A DNA stretch of 64,000 nt from Bradyrhizobium sp. BR13661 (GTDB lineage: Bacteria > Pseudomonadota > Alphaproteobacteria > Rhizobiales > Xanthobacteraceae), in the NCBI RefSeq assembly GCF_029892425.1, contig NZ_JARXWB010000004.1, forward strand, positions 186,001 to 250,000, in the 5' to 3' direction. This document shows, piece by piece, positions 1-10,106 of the stretch; position 1 is the first letter of the stretch; every line of letters starts with the position of its first letter. Below the pieces are notes generated by a model. The model had not been told where the DNA came from and did no database searches. It was given only the letters and a program-made list of their open reading frames with translations. The position numbers and the translations under genes are program-made.

Positions 1-234
1 TATTTGCTCGACTCCATCGCCGCCGTCGTGGTCGGCGGCACCAGCCTGTTTGGGGGCCGCGGCGGCATCGGCAACACCATCGTCGGGCTTTTCGTGCTCG
101 GCGTCCTCAACAACGGTCTCGACCACGTCAACATCGACAGCTTCCTGAAGATCCTGATCCGCGGCCTGATCCTGCTGGCGGCGCTGGTCATCAACGTCTA
201 TGCGCAGCGGCTGAGGGAAAAAACTGCGGAGTAG
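1..234 (+). CDS. Sugar ABC transporter permease, C-terminal fragment (RbsC-like)
   Basis: The reading frame is open from the first base, so the gene starts outside the window and only the last 77 residues are seen. They contain the glycine-rich GGTSLFGGRGG segment and two hydrophobic stretches, then end in a short basic tail (VYAQRLRE). This pattern is typical of the C-terminus of ribose/xylose-type inner-membrane permeases (BPD_transp_2 family), which pair with a periplasmic sugar-binding protein and a double-domain ATPase. Those partners would lie to the left. Substrate cannot be assigned from this fragment. Nothing recognisable follows between the stop and the cupin gene at 512. Confidence 0.85.
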   Translation, partial: YLLDSIAAVVVGGTSLFGGRGGIGNTIVGLFVLGVLNNGLDHVNIDSFLKILIRGLILLAALVINVYAQRLREKTAE

Positions 235-511
235 CCGAAGCTCGAAACAAGACCGCGAAAACAACCCCATGCACAGTAGCTGGGGCCAACGAAATCAATG
301 ACTTGCCGACAAGGTTGCGAAATTGCGGATTTTACGAAGTGCATTTGACTCGTCGGGCAAAACAGGCGTAGGATGTCATCATCGCGAAGTGCCGTCCGCG
401 GGATTCCCCGATCATCCGTTCGGCGCGCAACACCAGCATCGCAAGCCACGCAACCGGCCGCAGCCAGCCTATGGCGAGGGCGGGCCAGGTCTTTCAGTCC
501 AAGGTCATGCA

Positions 512-865
512 ATGAACGTACCTGCAAATCTCGCCGAGAAGCTAGCCACTTTCACCGAGCGTTTCTCGCCTCGTACCGTCGCTGTCTACAACGACAACGA
601 CATCATGGTGGCCAAGCTCGAGGGGCCATATCACTGGCACAAGCATGACGATACGGACGACTTTTTTCTCGTGCTCAGGGGTACGCTCGACATCGAGCTG
701 CGGGATCGGACGGTCAGGCTCAACCCCGGCGAGGTTTTTGTCGTACCCAAGGGAATAGAGCACCGGCCCGTGGCGCATGGCGAAGTGCACATCCTGCTGA
801 TCGAACCCACGGGCACGCCGAACTCGGGTGACAAAGCGACCGCTGCGCCTCGTATCCTCGCCTGA
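512..865 (+). CDS. Small single-domain cupin protein
   Basis: A 117-residue protein that is almost entirely one cupin barrel. Motif 1 is seen as HWHKH at residues 41-45 with Asp50 where many cupins have Glu; motif 2 is PGEVFVVPKGIEHRP at residues 72-86 with His84. The three His residues and Asp50 are the likely metal ligands. I chose the ATG at 512 because AAGG lies seven bases upstream and because the longer in-frame extension back to 323 has a composition unlike the domain. Single-domain cupins include isomerases, dioxygenases and sugar-binding proteins, so no reaction can be assigned. No signal peptide is seen, so it is probably cytoplasmic. The next gene, 114 bases downstream on the same strand, is an unrelated serine hydrolase. 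Confidence 0.85.
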   Translation: MNVPANLAEKLATFTERFSPRTVAVYNDNDIMVAKLEGPYHWHKHDDTDDFFLVLRGTLDIELRDRTVRLNPGEVFVVPKGIEHRPVAHGEVHILLIEPTGTPNSGDKATAAPRILA

Positions 866-979
866 CCGGAAACTCCTGATCCGCAGCCGGATCCTGCCGG
901 CGGCCCGGGTTCGCGATGCAGCCCGCGGTTCGTCTCCCACTCCTCGACTGTCTGCCGAACCTCAGAACGAGGCCCTGTC

Positions 980-1987
980 ATGCGGTATCTTGTGCTGCTC
1001 GCGACCTTGCTGTTCTGGTCGGGGTCGGCAGGTGCAGAGCCCGGTACGGAATGGAAGGCCGTGGAGTCCAAGGGATCGGCGCAGCCCTCGCCAGTCCAAG
1101 GCGCCGTGCAGAGCTACGCCCGAAAATACAAGCCAACCGCGATCATGGTCGTGCAGGACGGCCTCGTGGTCGCGACCTCAGGAGATGTCAGTCGCAAGGT
1201 CAATGTTCGCTCTGTTCGAAAGAGCTTCTTGAGCGCCCTCTACGGCGTCGCCATCGAACGCGGCCAGATCAAACTTGAAAGCACACTCGCTGGACTGGGG
1301 ATCGACGATACCGCGCCATCGCTGACGCCCGAAGAGAAGCAGGCGACGGTTCGCCAACTGCTCATGGCGCGTTCCGGCATCTATCACCCCGCCGCATATG
1401 AAACGAGCGACCAGAAATCGACGCGCCCGCCGCGCGGCTCTCATCCGCCCGGCACGTTCTGGTACTACAATAACTGGGACTTCAACGCGCTGGGTGCAAT
1501 CTACGAAAACGCAACGGGCTCGAACATCTTCGACAGCTTCGACAAGGCGATTGCGCGTCGCATCGGGATGCAGGATTTCACGGCCCATGACGGGACTTTT
1601 GTTGGCGACGGCTCCTCTCTTTACCGCGCCTACGTGTTCAACATGAGTGCGCGCGATCTTGCACGGTTCGGATTGCTGTTTCTCAATATGGGGCGATGGA
1701 ACGACGTTTCAGTCATTCCTTCCCAATGGACAGCAGACTCGACGAAGGCCTATTCGGAGACCGGTCGAAAAGACCGGGGGTACGGCTATTTATGGTGGAC
1801 TCTCAATGCCGATGTATGGGGACGAAACGCAATCTTTGCCTCCGGCTACGGAGGACAGTTGATCGTGATCGTGCCGGAGAAACATCTGGTCGCCGTTCAG
1901 GTCGTTGAACTGGATCAAAGCCAGAAGGGAATTCACTCGACGATTTTTCTCGACCTGGTTCGACAAATGATGGCTCCCGCTGATTGA
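980..1987 (+). CDS. Exported serine hydrolase, beta-lactamase class C / penicillin-binding-protein-like
   Basis: This 335-residue protein begins with a clear Sec signal peptide (hydrophobic core LVLLATLLFW, likely cut after AGA near residue 19), so it should act in the periplasm. The class C beta-lactamase fold signature is visible: S78-V-R-K81 as the SxxK nucleophile/base pair and Y163-N-N165 as the YxN motif. The third motif, normally KTG or HxG, is not obvious and may be the GYGG near residue 293. Relatives include esterases, D-aminopeptidases and 6-aminohexanoate-dimer hydrolases, so beta-lactam resistance should not be assumed. GAGG lies seven bases before the ATG. The gene is convergent with the multicopper oxidase gene at 2173, with 185 non-coding bases between. 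Confidence 0.85.
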   Translation: MRYLVLLATLLFWSGSAGAEPGTEWKAVESKGSAQPSPVQGAVQSYARKYKPTAIMVVQDGLVVATSGDVSRKVNVRSVRKSFLSALYGVAIERGQIKLESTLAGLGIDDTAPSLTPEEKQATVRQLLMARSGIYHPAAYETSDQKSTRPPRGSHPPGTFWYYNNWDFNALGAIYENATGSNIFDSFDKAIARRIGMQDFTAHDGTFVGDGSSLYRAYVFNMSARDLARFGLLFLNMGRWNDVSVIPSQWTADSTKAYSETGRKDRGYGYLWWTLNADVWGRNAIFASGYGGQLIVIVPEKHLVAVQVVELDQSQKGIHSTIFLDLVRQMMAPAD

Positions 1988-2172
1988 TGCGCGCAGAATG
2001 GCGTTTGACACACGTCGGGCAAAACACTGGCAGAATGGCAGCATCGAAAATTCCTCAACCCGCGCGGAGAAATCCGTCGCGGGTTTCATCGTACAGGAGC
2101 GGAGACCGCATGTGGGAGGATCGCTGCTGCTCCCCACGACGAGCGCTGTGCAAGACTTCGCAGGTGCTGCGC

Positions 2173-3639
2173 TCACGTGCAGGCATACTGCCCCATCATG
2201 CCGGCGTCTTCGTGTTCGAGGATGTGGCAGTGATACATGAACGGATACTCTCGCGTGGCTCGCTTGGTGAACTTGACCAGTAGCTCGGCCTTGTCCTCGA
2301 CGAGAACGACATCCTTCCAGCCTGTGAGATGTTCGGGTGGAGGTTTGCCGTCGAGGGTAAGGACGCGGAACATGGCGCCATGGACGTGGAAGGGGTGTGG
2401 CATTCCGACTGAAACGATCTCCCATACCTCGCTCGTTCCAAGCCTGGTCTCGACGTCGATCCTCCTGGGATCGTGGACTTGGCCATTGATTCCGATGATC
2501 GCCGGTAAATTCCCGTGATTGCTCATGCGCGTCCGCTGACCGCATAGACCGTTGTTGAGAACGAATTGACGCCTCTGCACCGCCGCGCTGGGGTCAACCG
2601 CCTCCGGCTCGACGAGTTGAAATGGCAGCTGCCTTGCTGCTGCGGGTGCCGGATCCACCTCGAAACGCATGACCGGAGCATATTCGTCGGTGCCCGCGTC
2701 GGAGATCGCGCCAAACAGACCCATCGCCCGATCCGGTCCCGTCTGGAGAACCACGGGCTGCCCATCCGCGAAATCGACCAGAATTTCGAAACGCTCGGCC
2801 GGCGAAATGCGCAGCACCGACATCGGCACCGGCCGTGAGAGAAAGCCGCCGTCGGAAGCGATGACATGGAAGGTGCGGCCGTCCTGAAAGCGCAGTTCGA
2901 AGTTCCGGGCGTTGGATCCGTTCAAAAGCCGTAACCGAACCCACCCTGCCGGCACGTTGGCCGTCGGCGTAATCGCGCCATTGACGATGACCGTATCGCC
3001 GCGGACGCCATACACGACGTCAAGTTGACCGAGATCGTAACCGATCGACCCGTCAGTCTCGTCGATGACCCGATCCTGGATGATGAGGGGCAGGTCATCC
3101 ACGCCGAAGCGATCGGGCAGGCCCAGGTCAATTCCGTCCTCGACAATGATCAGCCCGGCAAGACCGAGGTAGACTTGCCGGCCCGTGTCGTGATGCGGAT
3201 GAGGGTGATACCAGAGCGTCGCGGCGGGCTGGTCGATCGAAAGCGTGGGCCGCCAGGTTGCCCCTGGTGCGATCTTTCGCTGAGGCCCTCCATCGGCATC
3301 ACCCGGGACCAGCAGGCCATGCCAGTGGACCGTGGTCGCAACGCCGAGCTCGTTGCGGACGCTCATCTCGACATGGTCTCCCCGCCGGAACCGAAGCACG
3401 GGACCGAGGATCGGCCCGGAATAGCCGTAAGTCCGGGCAGGCTTTCCCTTGTAGAACTCGTGGTGACCGGCTGACACCGTAAGCCTGATCGCGTTGTGGT
3501 GATTGGCGGCGTCGATGAGTTGCGGAATCGGAAGATGGCCGCCGCCGCGCGTTATTTCGCCTCGGCCGAACCGCGCGTCTAATATGGTCGCCGACGCGAC
3601 GGCGCCCGTGCCGACGATGAGCGATCGACGTGTGATCAT
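2173..3639 (-). CDS. Periplasmic multicopper oxidase, CueO/SufI-like (oxidase 1)
   Basis: A 488-residue three-cupredoxin-domain oxidase. It starts with a Tat-type signal (TRRSLIVG at residues 3-10), consistent with export after copper loading. All four copper-ligand motifs are present: HWHG at 105-108, WYHPHPH at 143-149, HPFHVHG at 415-421 and HCHILEHEDAGM at 470-481, so a type 1 copper and a trinuclear centre should form. Family members oxidise Cu(I), other metals or phenols using O2. The ATG at 3639 is preferred over an upstream TTG at 3654 because GGAGG sits five bases before it. Divergent from the PadR regulator at 3968 and a second oxidase at 4384, suggesting a metal-defence locus. Substrate unknown. 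Confidence 0.9.
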   Translation of the reverse strand: MITRRSLIVGTGAVASATILDARFGRGEITRGGGHLPIPQLIDAANHHNAIRLTVSAGHHEFYKGKPARTYGYSGPILGPVLRFRRGDHVEMSVRNELGVATTVHWHGLLVPGDADGGPQRKIAPGATWRPTLSIDQPAATLWYHPHPHHDTGRQVYLGLAGLIIVEDGIDLGLPDRFGVDDLPLIIQDRVIDETDGSIGYDLGQLDVVYGVRGDTVIVNGAITPTANVPAGWVRLRLLNGSNARNFELRFQDGRTFHVIASDGGFLSRPVPMSVLRISPAERFEILVDFADGQPVVLQTGPDRAMGLFGAISDAGTDEYAPVMRFEVDPAPAAARQLPFQLVEPEAVDPSAAVQRRQFVLNNGLCGQRTRMSNHGNLPAIIGINGQVHDPRRIDVETRLGTSEVWEIVSVGMPHPFHVHGAMFRVLTLDGKPPPEHLTGWKDVVLVEDKAELLVKFTKRATREYPFMYHCHILEHEDAGMMGQYACT

Positions 3640-3967
3640 GACGACCTCCGACAAAAACCAGCGTCAATGTGCCCGCGACGTGAGGAAAGTCTCGCGTTGC
3701 TAGTGATGGTGACCATGCTGCGGCACCGCGAGCGACGCAACAACAACATGACCTTCATCCAACGGCCTCCACCTTCAGGATCGGCATCGACGGCAATCCG
3801 CTCTATCGCGAATGCTTGGGGAAGCCATGCTTGGCTCACGGTATCGTCAGATTACGGTGGGCAGCGGTCACGCCCGTGGCTGATGACCGATTTTGATGTA
3901 TTGTCAGGCAGCCCCGCAGGGGGCACCGGGTTCTTGCGTTCTGCCAATCCGCTGAAGGTGCACCGAA
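3640..3967. other. Divergent intergenic region between oxidase 1 and padR-like gene
   Basis: The 328 bases separate the minus-strand oxidase gene from the plus-strand PadR gene, so promoters for both should lie here. I see no convincing gene: short frames on both strands have no family signature or ribosome-binding site. No exact operator palindrome stood out. The stretch before padR around 3893-3907 (TTTTGATGTATTGTC) is locally AT-rich and is the most likely site for the padR promoter or a PadR operator, but this is a guess from composition only. Confidence 0.5.
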
Positions 3968-4270
3968 ATGAAATTCAAGGATCTGCTGAACGGTTTCATC
4001 CGCCTGCACATCCTGCATCATGCCGCCGAGCACGAAATCTACGGCCAGTGGATCATCGAAGAGCTTGCGCGGCACGGCTACAAGCTCAGTCCTGGTACGC
4101 TCTATCCGCTGTTGAGCGCGATGGAACAGCGGGGCTACCTCAAGTCCCGCAAGCAGCGCGAGGGCCGCACCGCCCGAAAGCTGTATCGGGCCACGCCTTT
4201 GGGCAAAAAAGGGCTCGCGCTGGCCAAGGTCCGCGTCAAGGAATTCACCGGCGAAGCCATGAAGGGATAG
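3968..4270 (+). CDS. PadR-family transcriptional regulator
   Basis: A 100-residue winged-helix protein with the family pattern: a first helix ending in HEIYG, a recognition region LSPGTLYPLLSAMEQRGYL (residues 40-58), then a wing with RTARKLYRATPLG. It is shorter than many PadR proteins because the C-terminal dimerisation helix is brief, which is typical of the small PadR subclass. AAGGTG precedes the ATG. PadR proteins are usually ligand-responsive repressors of adjacent genes. Here it is 113 bases upstream of oxidase 2 and chrA on the same strand and divergent from oxidase 1, so it probably controls one or both. The ligand is unknown; a metal or phenolic compound would fit the neighbours. 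Confidence 0.88.
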   Translation: MKFKDLLNGFIRLHILHHAAEHEIYGQWIIEELARHGYKLSPGTLYPLLSAMEQRGYLKSRKQREGRTARKLYRATPLGKKGLALAKVRVKEFTGEAMKG

Positions 4271-4383
4271 GAACGGCCATCCACCCGGGAAGTTACTTGC
4301 CTTCGTTGGAATATCGGTTATCGATATCGGAACCCGATAAAGCCGCCGCGGGCTGGGGCGCAGCCTGGTGGAGGATTCCCGAC

Positions 4384-5838
4384 ATGCCGATTGGTCGCCG
4401 CTCCCTGCTCGCGGGCGGGGCTCTCATCCCGCTGGTCGGGCTGCAGACCCGCACAACGCCCGCCTTCGCGCAAGGCGACCAGGAGAAGGCCGATTACATC
4501 CTGCGGATCGCGACCGGCCTCGCCGAACTCGCTCCGGACCACATCGTGTCAACGACGCTCTACAACGGCCAGTTTCCGGGCCCGCTGCTGCGCTTCAAGG
4601 AAGGGCAGCGCGCCATCGTCGACGTCCACAACGACACCGACGTGCCGGAGCTCGTTCACTGGCACGGCCAGACGATCCCGAGCGACGTCGACGGGGCGGC
4701 CGAGGAAGGCACGCCTTTCGTCCCGCCGCATGGGATGCGGCGCATCTCTTTCGTGCCGAAACCCGCCGGATTCCGCTTCTACCATACGCACACCATTGCC
4801 GGCGGCGACCTCAACCGCGGCACCTACACGGGCCAGGTCGGGCCGGTCTACATCGAGCCGAAGAACGAGCCTGGCGCCTACGATCGCGAGGTGTTTTTGG
4901 TTCTGAAAGAGTGCGAACCGTCCTTCAGCCGTGGCGGCGATATGGCGATGGACTTTCTTGCCGGCGAGGAAATCAAGGAGCTGAAAGACCTCGGCAAGAA
5001 GTCCGACGACGAGGCCCAGGAGAAGGCGAAGGGCTTCGAGGTCGGCTACGACCTCTTCTCGATCAACGGCAAGATGCTGGGCCACGGCGAGCCCGTCCGC
5101 GTCAAGCAGGGCGAACGCGTGCTCTTCCACGTCCTGAACGGCAGCGCCGGCGAGATCCGAAGTCTCGCGCTGCCTGGGCACTCGTTCAGGGTCGTCGCGC
5201 TGGACGGCAACCCCGTGCCTGCGCCGAAGGATGTGCCGGTGCTCTGGCTCGGGACGGCCGAGCGCATCTCGGCCATCGTCGAGATGAACCACCCCGGCGT
5301 CTGGGTCATGGGCGACCTCGCCGACGACGATCGCAAGCGGGGAATGGGGATTGTCGTCGAGTACGCCGGTGCCAAGGGCAAGCCGCAGTGGGCGAAGCCG
5401 AAGCCCTACAAGTGGGACTACACGCTGTTCGGCAAGCCAGGCGCCTCGCCGGCAAAACCGGACGAGACCATGGAAATCATGATCCTCAAGCGCAACGGGG
5501 CGCTGAACGGCTTCAATCAGTGGACCCTCAATGGCGAAGCGTTCTCGATGGACACGATGAAGCCGATGTACAAAGTTCAGCAGGGTAGCCGTTACCGCTT
5601 GAAATTCCGCAATGCCAGCGACGACATCCATCCGCTGCACCTCCATCGTCACAGCTTCGAACTGGTGCGGGTCGGCGGCAAGCCGACCGCCGGCGTGGTC
5701 AAGGACGTTGTCATGCTGGGTGGCTTCCAGGAGATTGAGTTCGACTTCGTCGCCGACAATCCAGGCATGACGCTCTTCCACTGTCATCAGCAACTGCACA
5801 TGGATTTCGGATTCATGGCCCTGTTCGAGTACGCATAA
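4384..5838 (+). CDS. Periplasmic multicopper oxidase (oxidase 2), coupled to chrA
   Basis: A 484-residue oxidase with a Tat signal (GRRSLLAGG, residues 4-12; probable cleavage after AFA near residue 29). Copper motifs are HWHG at 92-95, FYHTHT at 132-137, HPLHLHRH at 416-423 and HCHQQLH at 466-472, so all four ligand groups are retained. The ATG at 4384 has GGAGG eight bases upstream; the frame is open much further back to 3667, but that part runs antiparallel to nothing real and covers padR in another frame. The stop codon shares one base with the chrA start (TAATG), so the two proteins are translationally coupled. A role in oxidative metal or phenol detoxification is inferred from context. 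It is distinct in sequence from oxidase 1. Confidence 0.92.
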   Translation: MPIGRRSLLAGGALIPLVGLQTRTTPAFAQGDQEKADYILRIATGLAELAPDHIVSTTLYNGQFPGPLLRFKEGQRAIVDVHNDTDVPELVHWHGQTIPSDVDGAAEEGTPFVPPHGMRRISFVPKPAGFRFYHTHTIAGGDLNRGTYTGQVGPVYIEPKNEPGAYDREVFLVLKECEPSFSRGGDMAMDFLAGEEIKELKDLGKKSDDEAQEKAKGFEVGYDLFSINGKMLGHGEPVRVKQGERVLFHVLNGSAGEIRSLALPGHSFRVVALDGNPVPAPKDVPVLWLGTAERISAIVEMNHPGVWVMGDLADDDRKRGMGIVVEYAGAKGKPQWAKPKPYKWDYTLFGKPGASPAKPDETMEIMILKRNGALNGFNQWTLNGEAFSMDTMKPMYKVQQGSRYRLKFRNASDDIHPLHLHRHSFELVRVGGKPTAGVVKDVVMLGGFQEIEFDFVADNPGMTLFHCHQQLHMDFGFMALFEYA

Positions 5839-7058
5839 TGGACACTCCCCCCGAAACGACGCCCCTCCCTGCCCACCGCGGCACGCCGCTGGAGGTCCTG
5901 CGCATCTTCCTCAAGCTCGGTCTGACCTGCTTCGGCGGTCCGATCGCCCATATCGGCTATTTTCGCGACGAGTTCGTCGTGCGCCGGAAATGGATCGACG
6001 AGCACGCCTACGCCGATCTGGTTGGGCTGTGCCAGTTCCTGCCCGGTCCCGCCAGCAGCCAGGTCGGCTTCTCGATCGGGCTGATGCGCGCCGGCTATCT
6101 CGGCGCGCTCGCCGCCTGGGCCGGATTTACCTTGCCGTCGGCCGTGATCCTCGTGCTGTTCGCCTATGGCGCCGGCGCACTGGGTGGCCCTCTCGGCGCC
6201 GGCCTGCTGCACGGATTGAAGCTCACGGCGGTTGCCATCGTGGCGCAAGCGGTCTGGGGCATGGCGCGCAGCCTCTGCCCCGATCGCGCGCGCGCCTCGA
6301 TCGCGGTCGTGGCGGCGTTGATCATCCTCTTCAGCACGGCGTCGATCGCCCAGATCGGCGCGATCGTTCTCGGCGGGCTTGCCGGCCTGTGGCTTTGCCG
6401 CAGCGATGCGGCGGCGCCGTCCGGGCATGTCGAGATCCCCGTGTCACGCACTGTCGGGCTGATCACGCTCGGGATGTTCGTCATCCTGCTGGCTGGCCTC
6501 CCCGCGCTGCGCAGCCTGACCGGGTCCGCTGGTGTCGCCCTGTTCGACGCCTTCTACCGCTCCGGCGCGCTCGTGTTCGGCGGCGGCCATGTCGTGCTCC
6601 CGCTCCTGCGTGAGGCTTTCGTCACCCCGGGCTGGTTGACCGACGACGCCTTCCTCGCCGGCTATGGCGCTGCCCAGGCCGTGCCGGGCCCGCTCTTCAC
6701 CTTCGCGGCCTACCTCGGCACGGTGGTCTCTCCGGAGCCGCATGGAGTGGCCGGTGCGGCGCTTGGCCTCGTCGGCATCTTCCTGCCGGGGATCCTGGTC
6801 CTGCTTGGCGCGCTCCCGTTCTGGGACTCGTTCCGGAAGCGCGCCGGCGCCCAGGCCATGATGCGCGGCGTCAACGCGGCGGTGGTCGGCGTGCTGGGCG
6901 CAGCGCTCTACAATCCGGTCTGGACCACCACCGTGCATTCGCCGCGGGATTTCGGCATCGCGCTTACCGGCTTCGTCCTGCTGGTGGCCTGGCGCGCCCC
7001 GCCGCTGGTCGTCGTCGCCTTCAGCGCGGCCGCTGGAACGGCCATGGCGCTGCTTTGA
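5838..7058 (+). CDS. chrA: Chromate transporter ChrA, long (two-domain) form
   Basis: A 406-residue polytopic membrane protein with the two homologous CHR halves expected of long-chain ChrA. The first half carries FLKLGLTCFGGPIAHIGYF near residues 21-40 followed by a QFLPGPASSQ segment near 65; the second carries YRSGALVFGGGHVVLPLL near 238-255 followed by AQAVPGPLFTF. Characterised members export chromate from the cytoplasm using the proton gradient. Gene start overlaps the stop of oxidase 2 by one base. The coupling of a periplasmic oxidase to an efflux pump is unusual and suggests that the two act on one stress, but whether chromate is the real substrate here is inference. Confidence 0.93.
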   Translation: MDTPPETTPLPAHRGTPLEVLRIFLKLGLTCFGGPIAHIGYFRDEFVVRRKWIDEHAYADLVGLCQFLPGPASSQVGFSIGLMRAGYLGALAAWAGFTLPSAVILVLFAYGAGALGGPLGAGLLHGLKLTAVAIVAQAVWGMARSLCPDRARASIAVVAALIILFSTASIAQIGAIVLGGLAGLWLCRSDAAAPSGHVEIPVSRTVGLITLGMFVILLAGLPALRSLTGSAGVALFDAFYRSGALVFGGGHVVLPLLREAFVTPGWLTDDAFLAGYGAAQAVPGPLFTFAAYLGTVVSPEPHGVAGAALGLVGIFLPGILVLLGALPFWDSFRKRAGAQAMMRGVNAAVVGVLGAALYNPVWTTTVHSPRDFGIALTGFVLLVAWRAPPLVVVAFSAAAGTAMALL

Positions 7059-7069
7059 GGTCGGCAAGC

Positions 7070-7107
7070 TTCGCTGACAGTCCCGTCGAACCGACGATAT
7101 CAGCGAA
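7070..7107. terminator. Compound hairpin between convergent chrA and PF04392 gene
   Basis: TTCGCTGA at 7070-7077 is complementary to TCAGCGAA at 7100-7107, and an inner stem CGTCG (7084-7088) pairs with CGACG (7092-7096) around a three-base loop. The element lies in the 75-base gap between two convergent genes, where a bidirectional terminator would be expected. No T-run follows on either strand, so intrinsic termination is uncertain. Confidence 0.35.
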
Positions 7108-7133
7108 CATCAGGAACAGGCGTCATCGTTGCC

Positions 7134-8101
7134 TCATTCGATCACCAGATCGGCGGTGGCGAGAAGGTTCTGTGGAATTTGAAGCCCCAGGATCGTCGCG
7201 GTTCTGCTCCTGATCACGAGTTCGAACGCGGTCGGCTGCAGCACCGGCAGGTTTCCAGGTTTTTCGCCCTTGAGAATGCGGCCGACATAAGTACCGGCTT
7301 GACGCCAGGAGTCTGCGAAGCTGGCTCCATAGCTCATCAAGCCGCCGGCTTCCACATAGTCCCGCTCGGGATAGATGGTCGGGATCGCGTGTTGCGCCGC
7401 GAGCTTTGTGATGTCTCCGCGCTGCGCGGTAAAGAGCGGACTGCCGGCAACCACGAGCGCATCGACGCGCCCCTCGGTTGCAGCGTCGAACGCTCGGCCG
7501 ATTTCGGCGGCATCGCGGGCCTCAAAAATCGGTGCGTGCAGGCCGCGTGCCTTTGCCGCGGCGACGTGATCTTCGATTTCGATCGCTGCGCTGGGATTAT
7601 CCGGTCGGACCAGGAGCGCGATGGCTTTTGCCCCGGGCACCAGTTGTTGCACGAGCTCGAGCCGCTTGGCCCCCAATGCGTGGCTCAAGCGACTGATGCC
7701 CGTTACATTTGCTCCGGGCCGATTAAGACTCTGGACAAGGCCCATGGCGACCGGATCACCGGCGCTATAGAACACGATCGGAATGGTCGGCGTTGCGGCC
7801 CGTGCAGCCAAGGCTTCGCCGCTACCTGCCGCGAAAATAACCTGCACCCCGCCGCGCACGAATTCAGACAGGGCGGCCCGGCCGGCGTCGCCGTCATTCT
7901 TGACCCACTTGTAATCGATGATCACATCGGGGCCTTCGACATAGCCCGTTTCGCGGAGGCCATTCTTGAACGCAGCGACAAATGGCACATAGGCATCGGC
8001 CGACCCGAACTTGATAAAACCGACGCTCCGCGGCCGCGCGTGCGCGTTGAACGCCACGAACACCGGTACAATGCCAATGGTCGCGATGAAGTCGCGCCGT
8101 T

Positions 8102-8105
<4 letters not shown>
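7134..8105 (-). CDS. ABC transporter substrate-binding protein, PF04392 (TrpX-like) family
   Basis: A 323-residue exported binding protein. The N-terminus KRRDFIATIGIVPVFVAFNAHA is a signal peptide with a Tat-like RRDF motif, the form that is usual for this large rhizobial family. The body follows the family: FIKFGSADAYVPFVAAF, then a PIVFYSAGDPVAMGLV segment near residue 110 and a C-terminal VIRSRTATILGL. I chose the ATG at 8105 because it overlaps the stop of the upstream ATPase gene by four bases (ATGA); the frame runs on to 8240 inside that gene and is rejected. Family ligands include aromatic amino acids, but most members are uncharacterised. It is the last gene of a peptide-type ABC operon although it is unrelated to that operon's own binding protein. 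Confidence 0.88.
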
Positions 8106-9125
<1,020 letters not shown>

Positions 9126-9133
<8 letters not shown>

Positions 9134-10106
9134 GGTGATGACACCTCACCAGGCCGCCGTCCTCCAGAAAATCCGCCGTCGGCACCACGCTTCTGCAAAT
9201 GTCGGTCGCATTTGCACAGCGCGGATTGAACCTGCAGCCATCAGGGAAATTCGAAATCGCCGGGACGACGCCCGCGATCTCCTTCAGCCGCGTCCTGCCA
9301 AGCGCTGCGCGGCTGCCCAGCCGCGGCAGCGAGTCGACCAGGCCTTGGGTGTAGGGATGCGCGGGCGCGCGGAAAATATCGGCCGAGCCTCGCTCCTCGA
9401 CGATACGGCCGGCATACATCACGGCGACACGGCGGCAGACATTGGCGACGAGGCCAAGATCGTGGCTGATCATCAGGATCGCCGTTCCGCGCTCGGCACA
9501 GAGATTGCGCATCAACTCGATGATCTCGGCCTGCACGGTGACGTCGAGCGCGGTGGTCGGCTCGTCCGCAATCAGCAGATCCGGACCGCAGGCCAGCGCA
9601 ATCGCGATCATCACCCGCTGGCGCATGCCGCCGGAGAGCTGGTGCGGATAGTCGTGGACGCGCCGCTCCGGCGCGGGCACGCGGACATTAGCCAGCGCCT
9701 CGACCGCGAGCTGGTTGGCTTCCCGCCAGCTCTTGCCCTTGTGCAGCACGAACATCTCGGCGATCTGCCGGCCCACGGGCGAGACCGGATTGAGCGCCGT
9801 CATCGGCTCCTGGAAGATCATGGCGATCCTGTTGCCGCGCAGGTCGCGCTGGGCGGCCGCGGACAAATGCTGGATCTCGCGCCCGTCGAACCTGATGATG
9901 CCGGCGCCGATCGACAGCGGCGGCCGCAAAAGGCCGATCAAGGCGAGCGCCGTGATGCTTTTGCCGCAGCCGGATTCGCCGACGAGACCAAACGTCTCGC
10001 CACGATCGATCCGGAACGAAATGCTCTCGGCCGCGGCCACGCGCCGCGAGCCGTCGTCCAGATCGATGCGCAAATCCTCGACTTCAACCAGCGGCGCGCC
10101 CGTCAT
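9126..10106 (-). CDS. Oligopeptide/dipeptide ABC transporter ATPase, OppD/DppD type
   Basis: A 326-residue ATPase with Walker A GESGCGKS near residues 41-48, signature [15 protein letters not shown], Walker [15 protein letters not shown] and the C-terminal Cys-containing [14 protein letters not shown] segment of the oligopeptide family. Start ATG at 10106 overlaps the stop of the OppC-type permease (ATGA). The open frame continues upstream to 10778, but that part is antisense-frame noise within the permease gene, with no ATPase similarity. The residue after the GK of Walker A is Ser-Ile rather than Ser-Thr, which is common in OppD-type subunits. Works as the partner of the OppF-type ATPase encoded next. 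Confidence 0.93.

Noticed and set aside
3667..4383. Upstream extension of oxidase 2
   Set aside because: It covers the padR gene in a different frame; a Tat signal and a Shine-Dalgarno sequence mark the true start at 4384.
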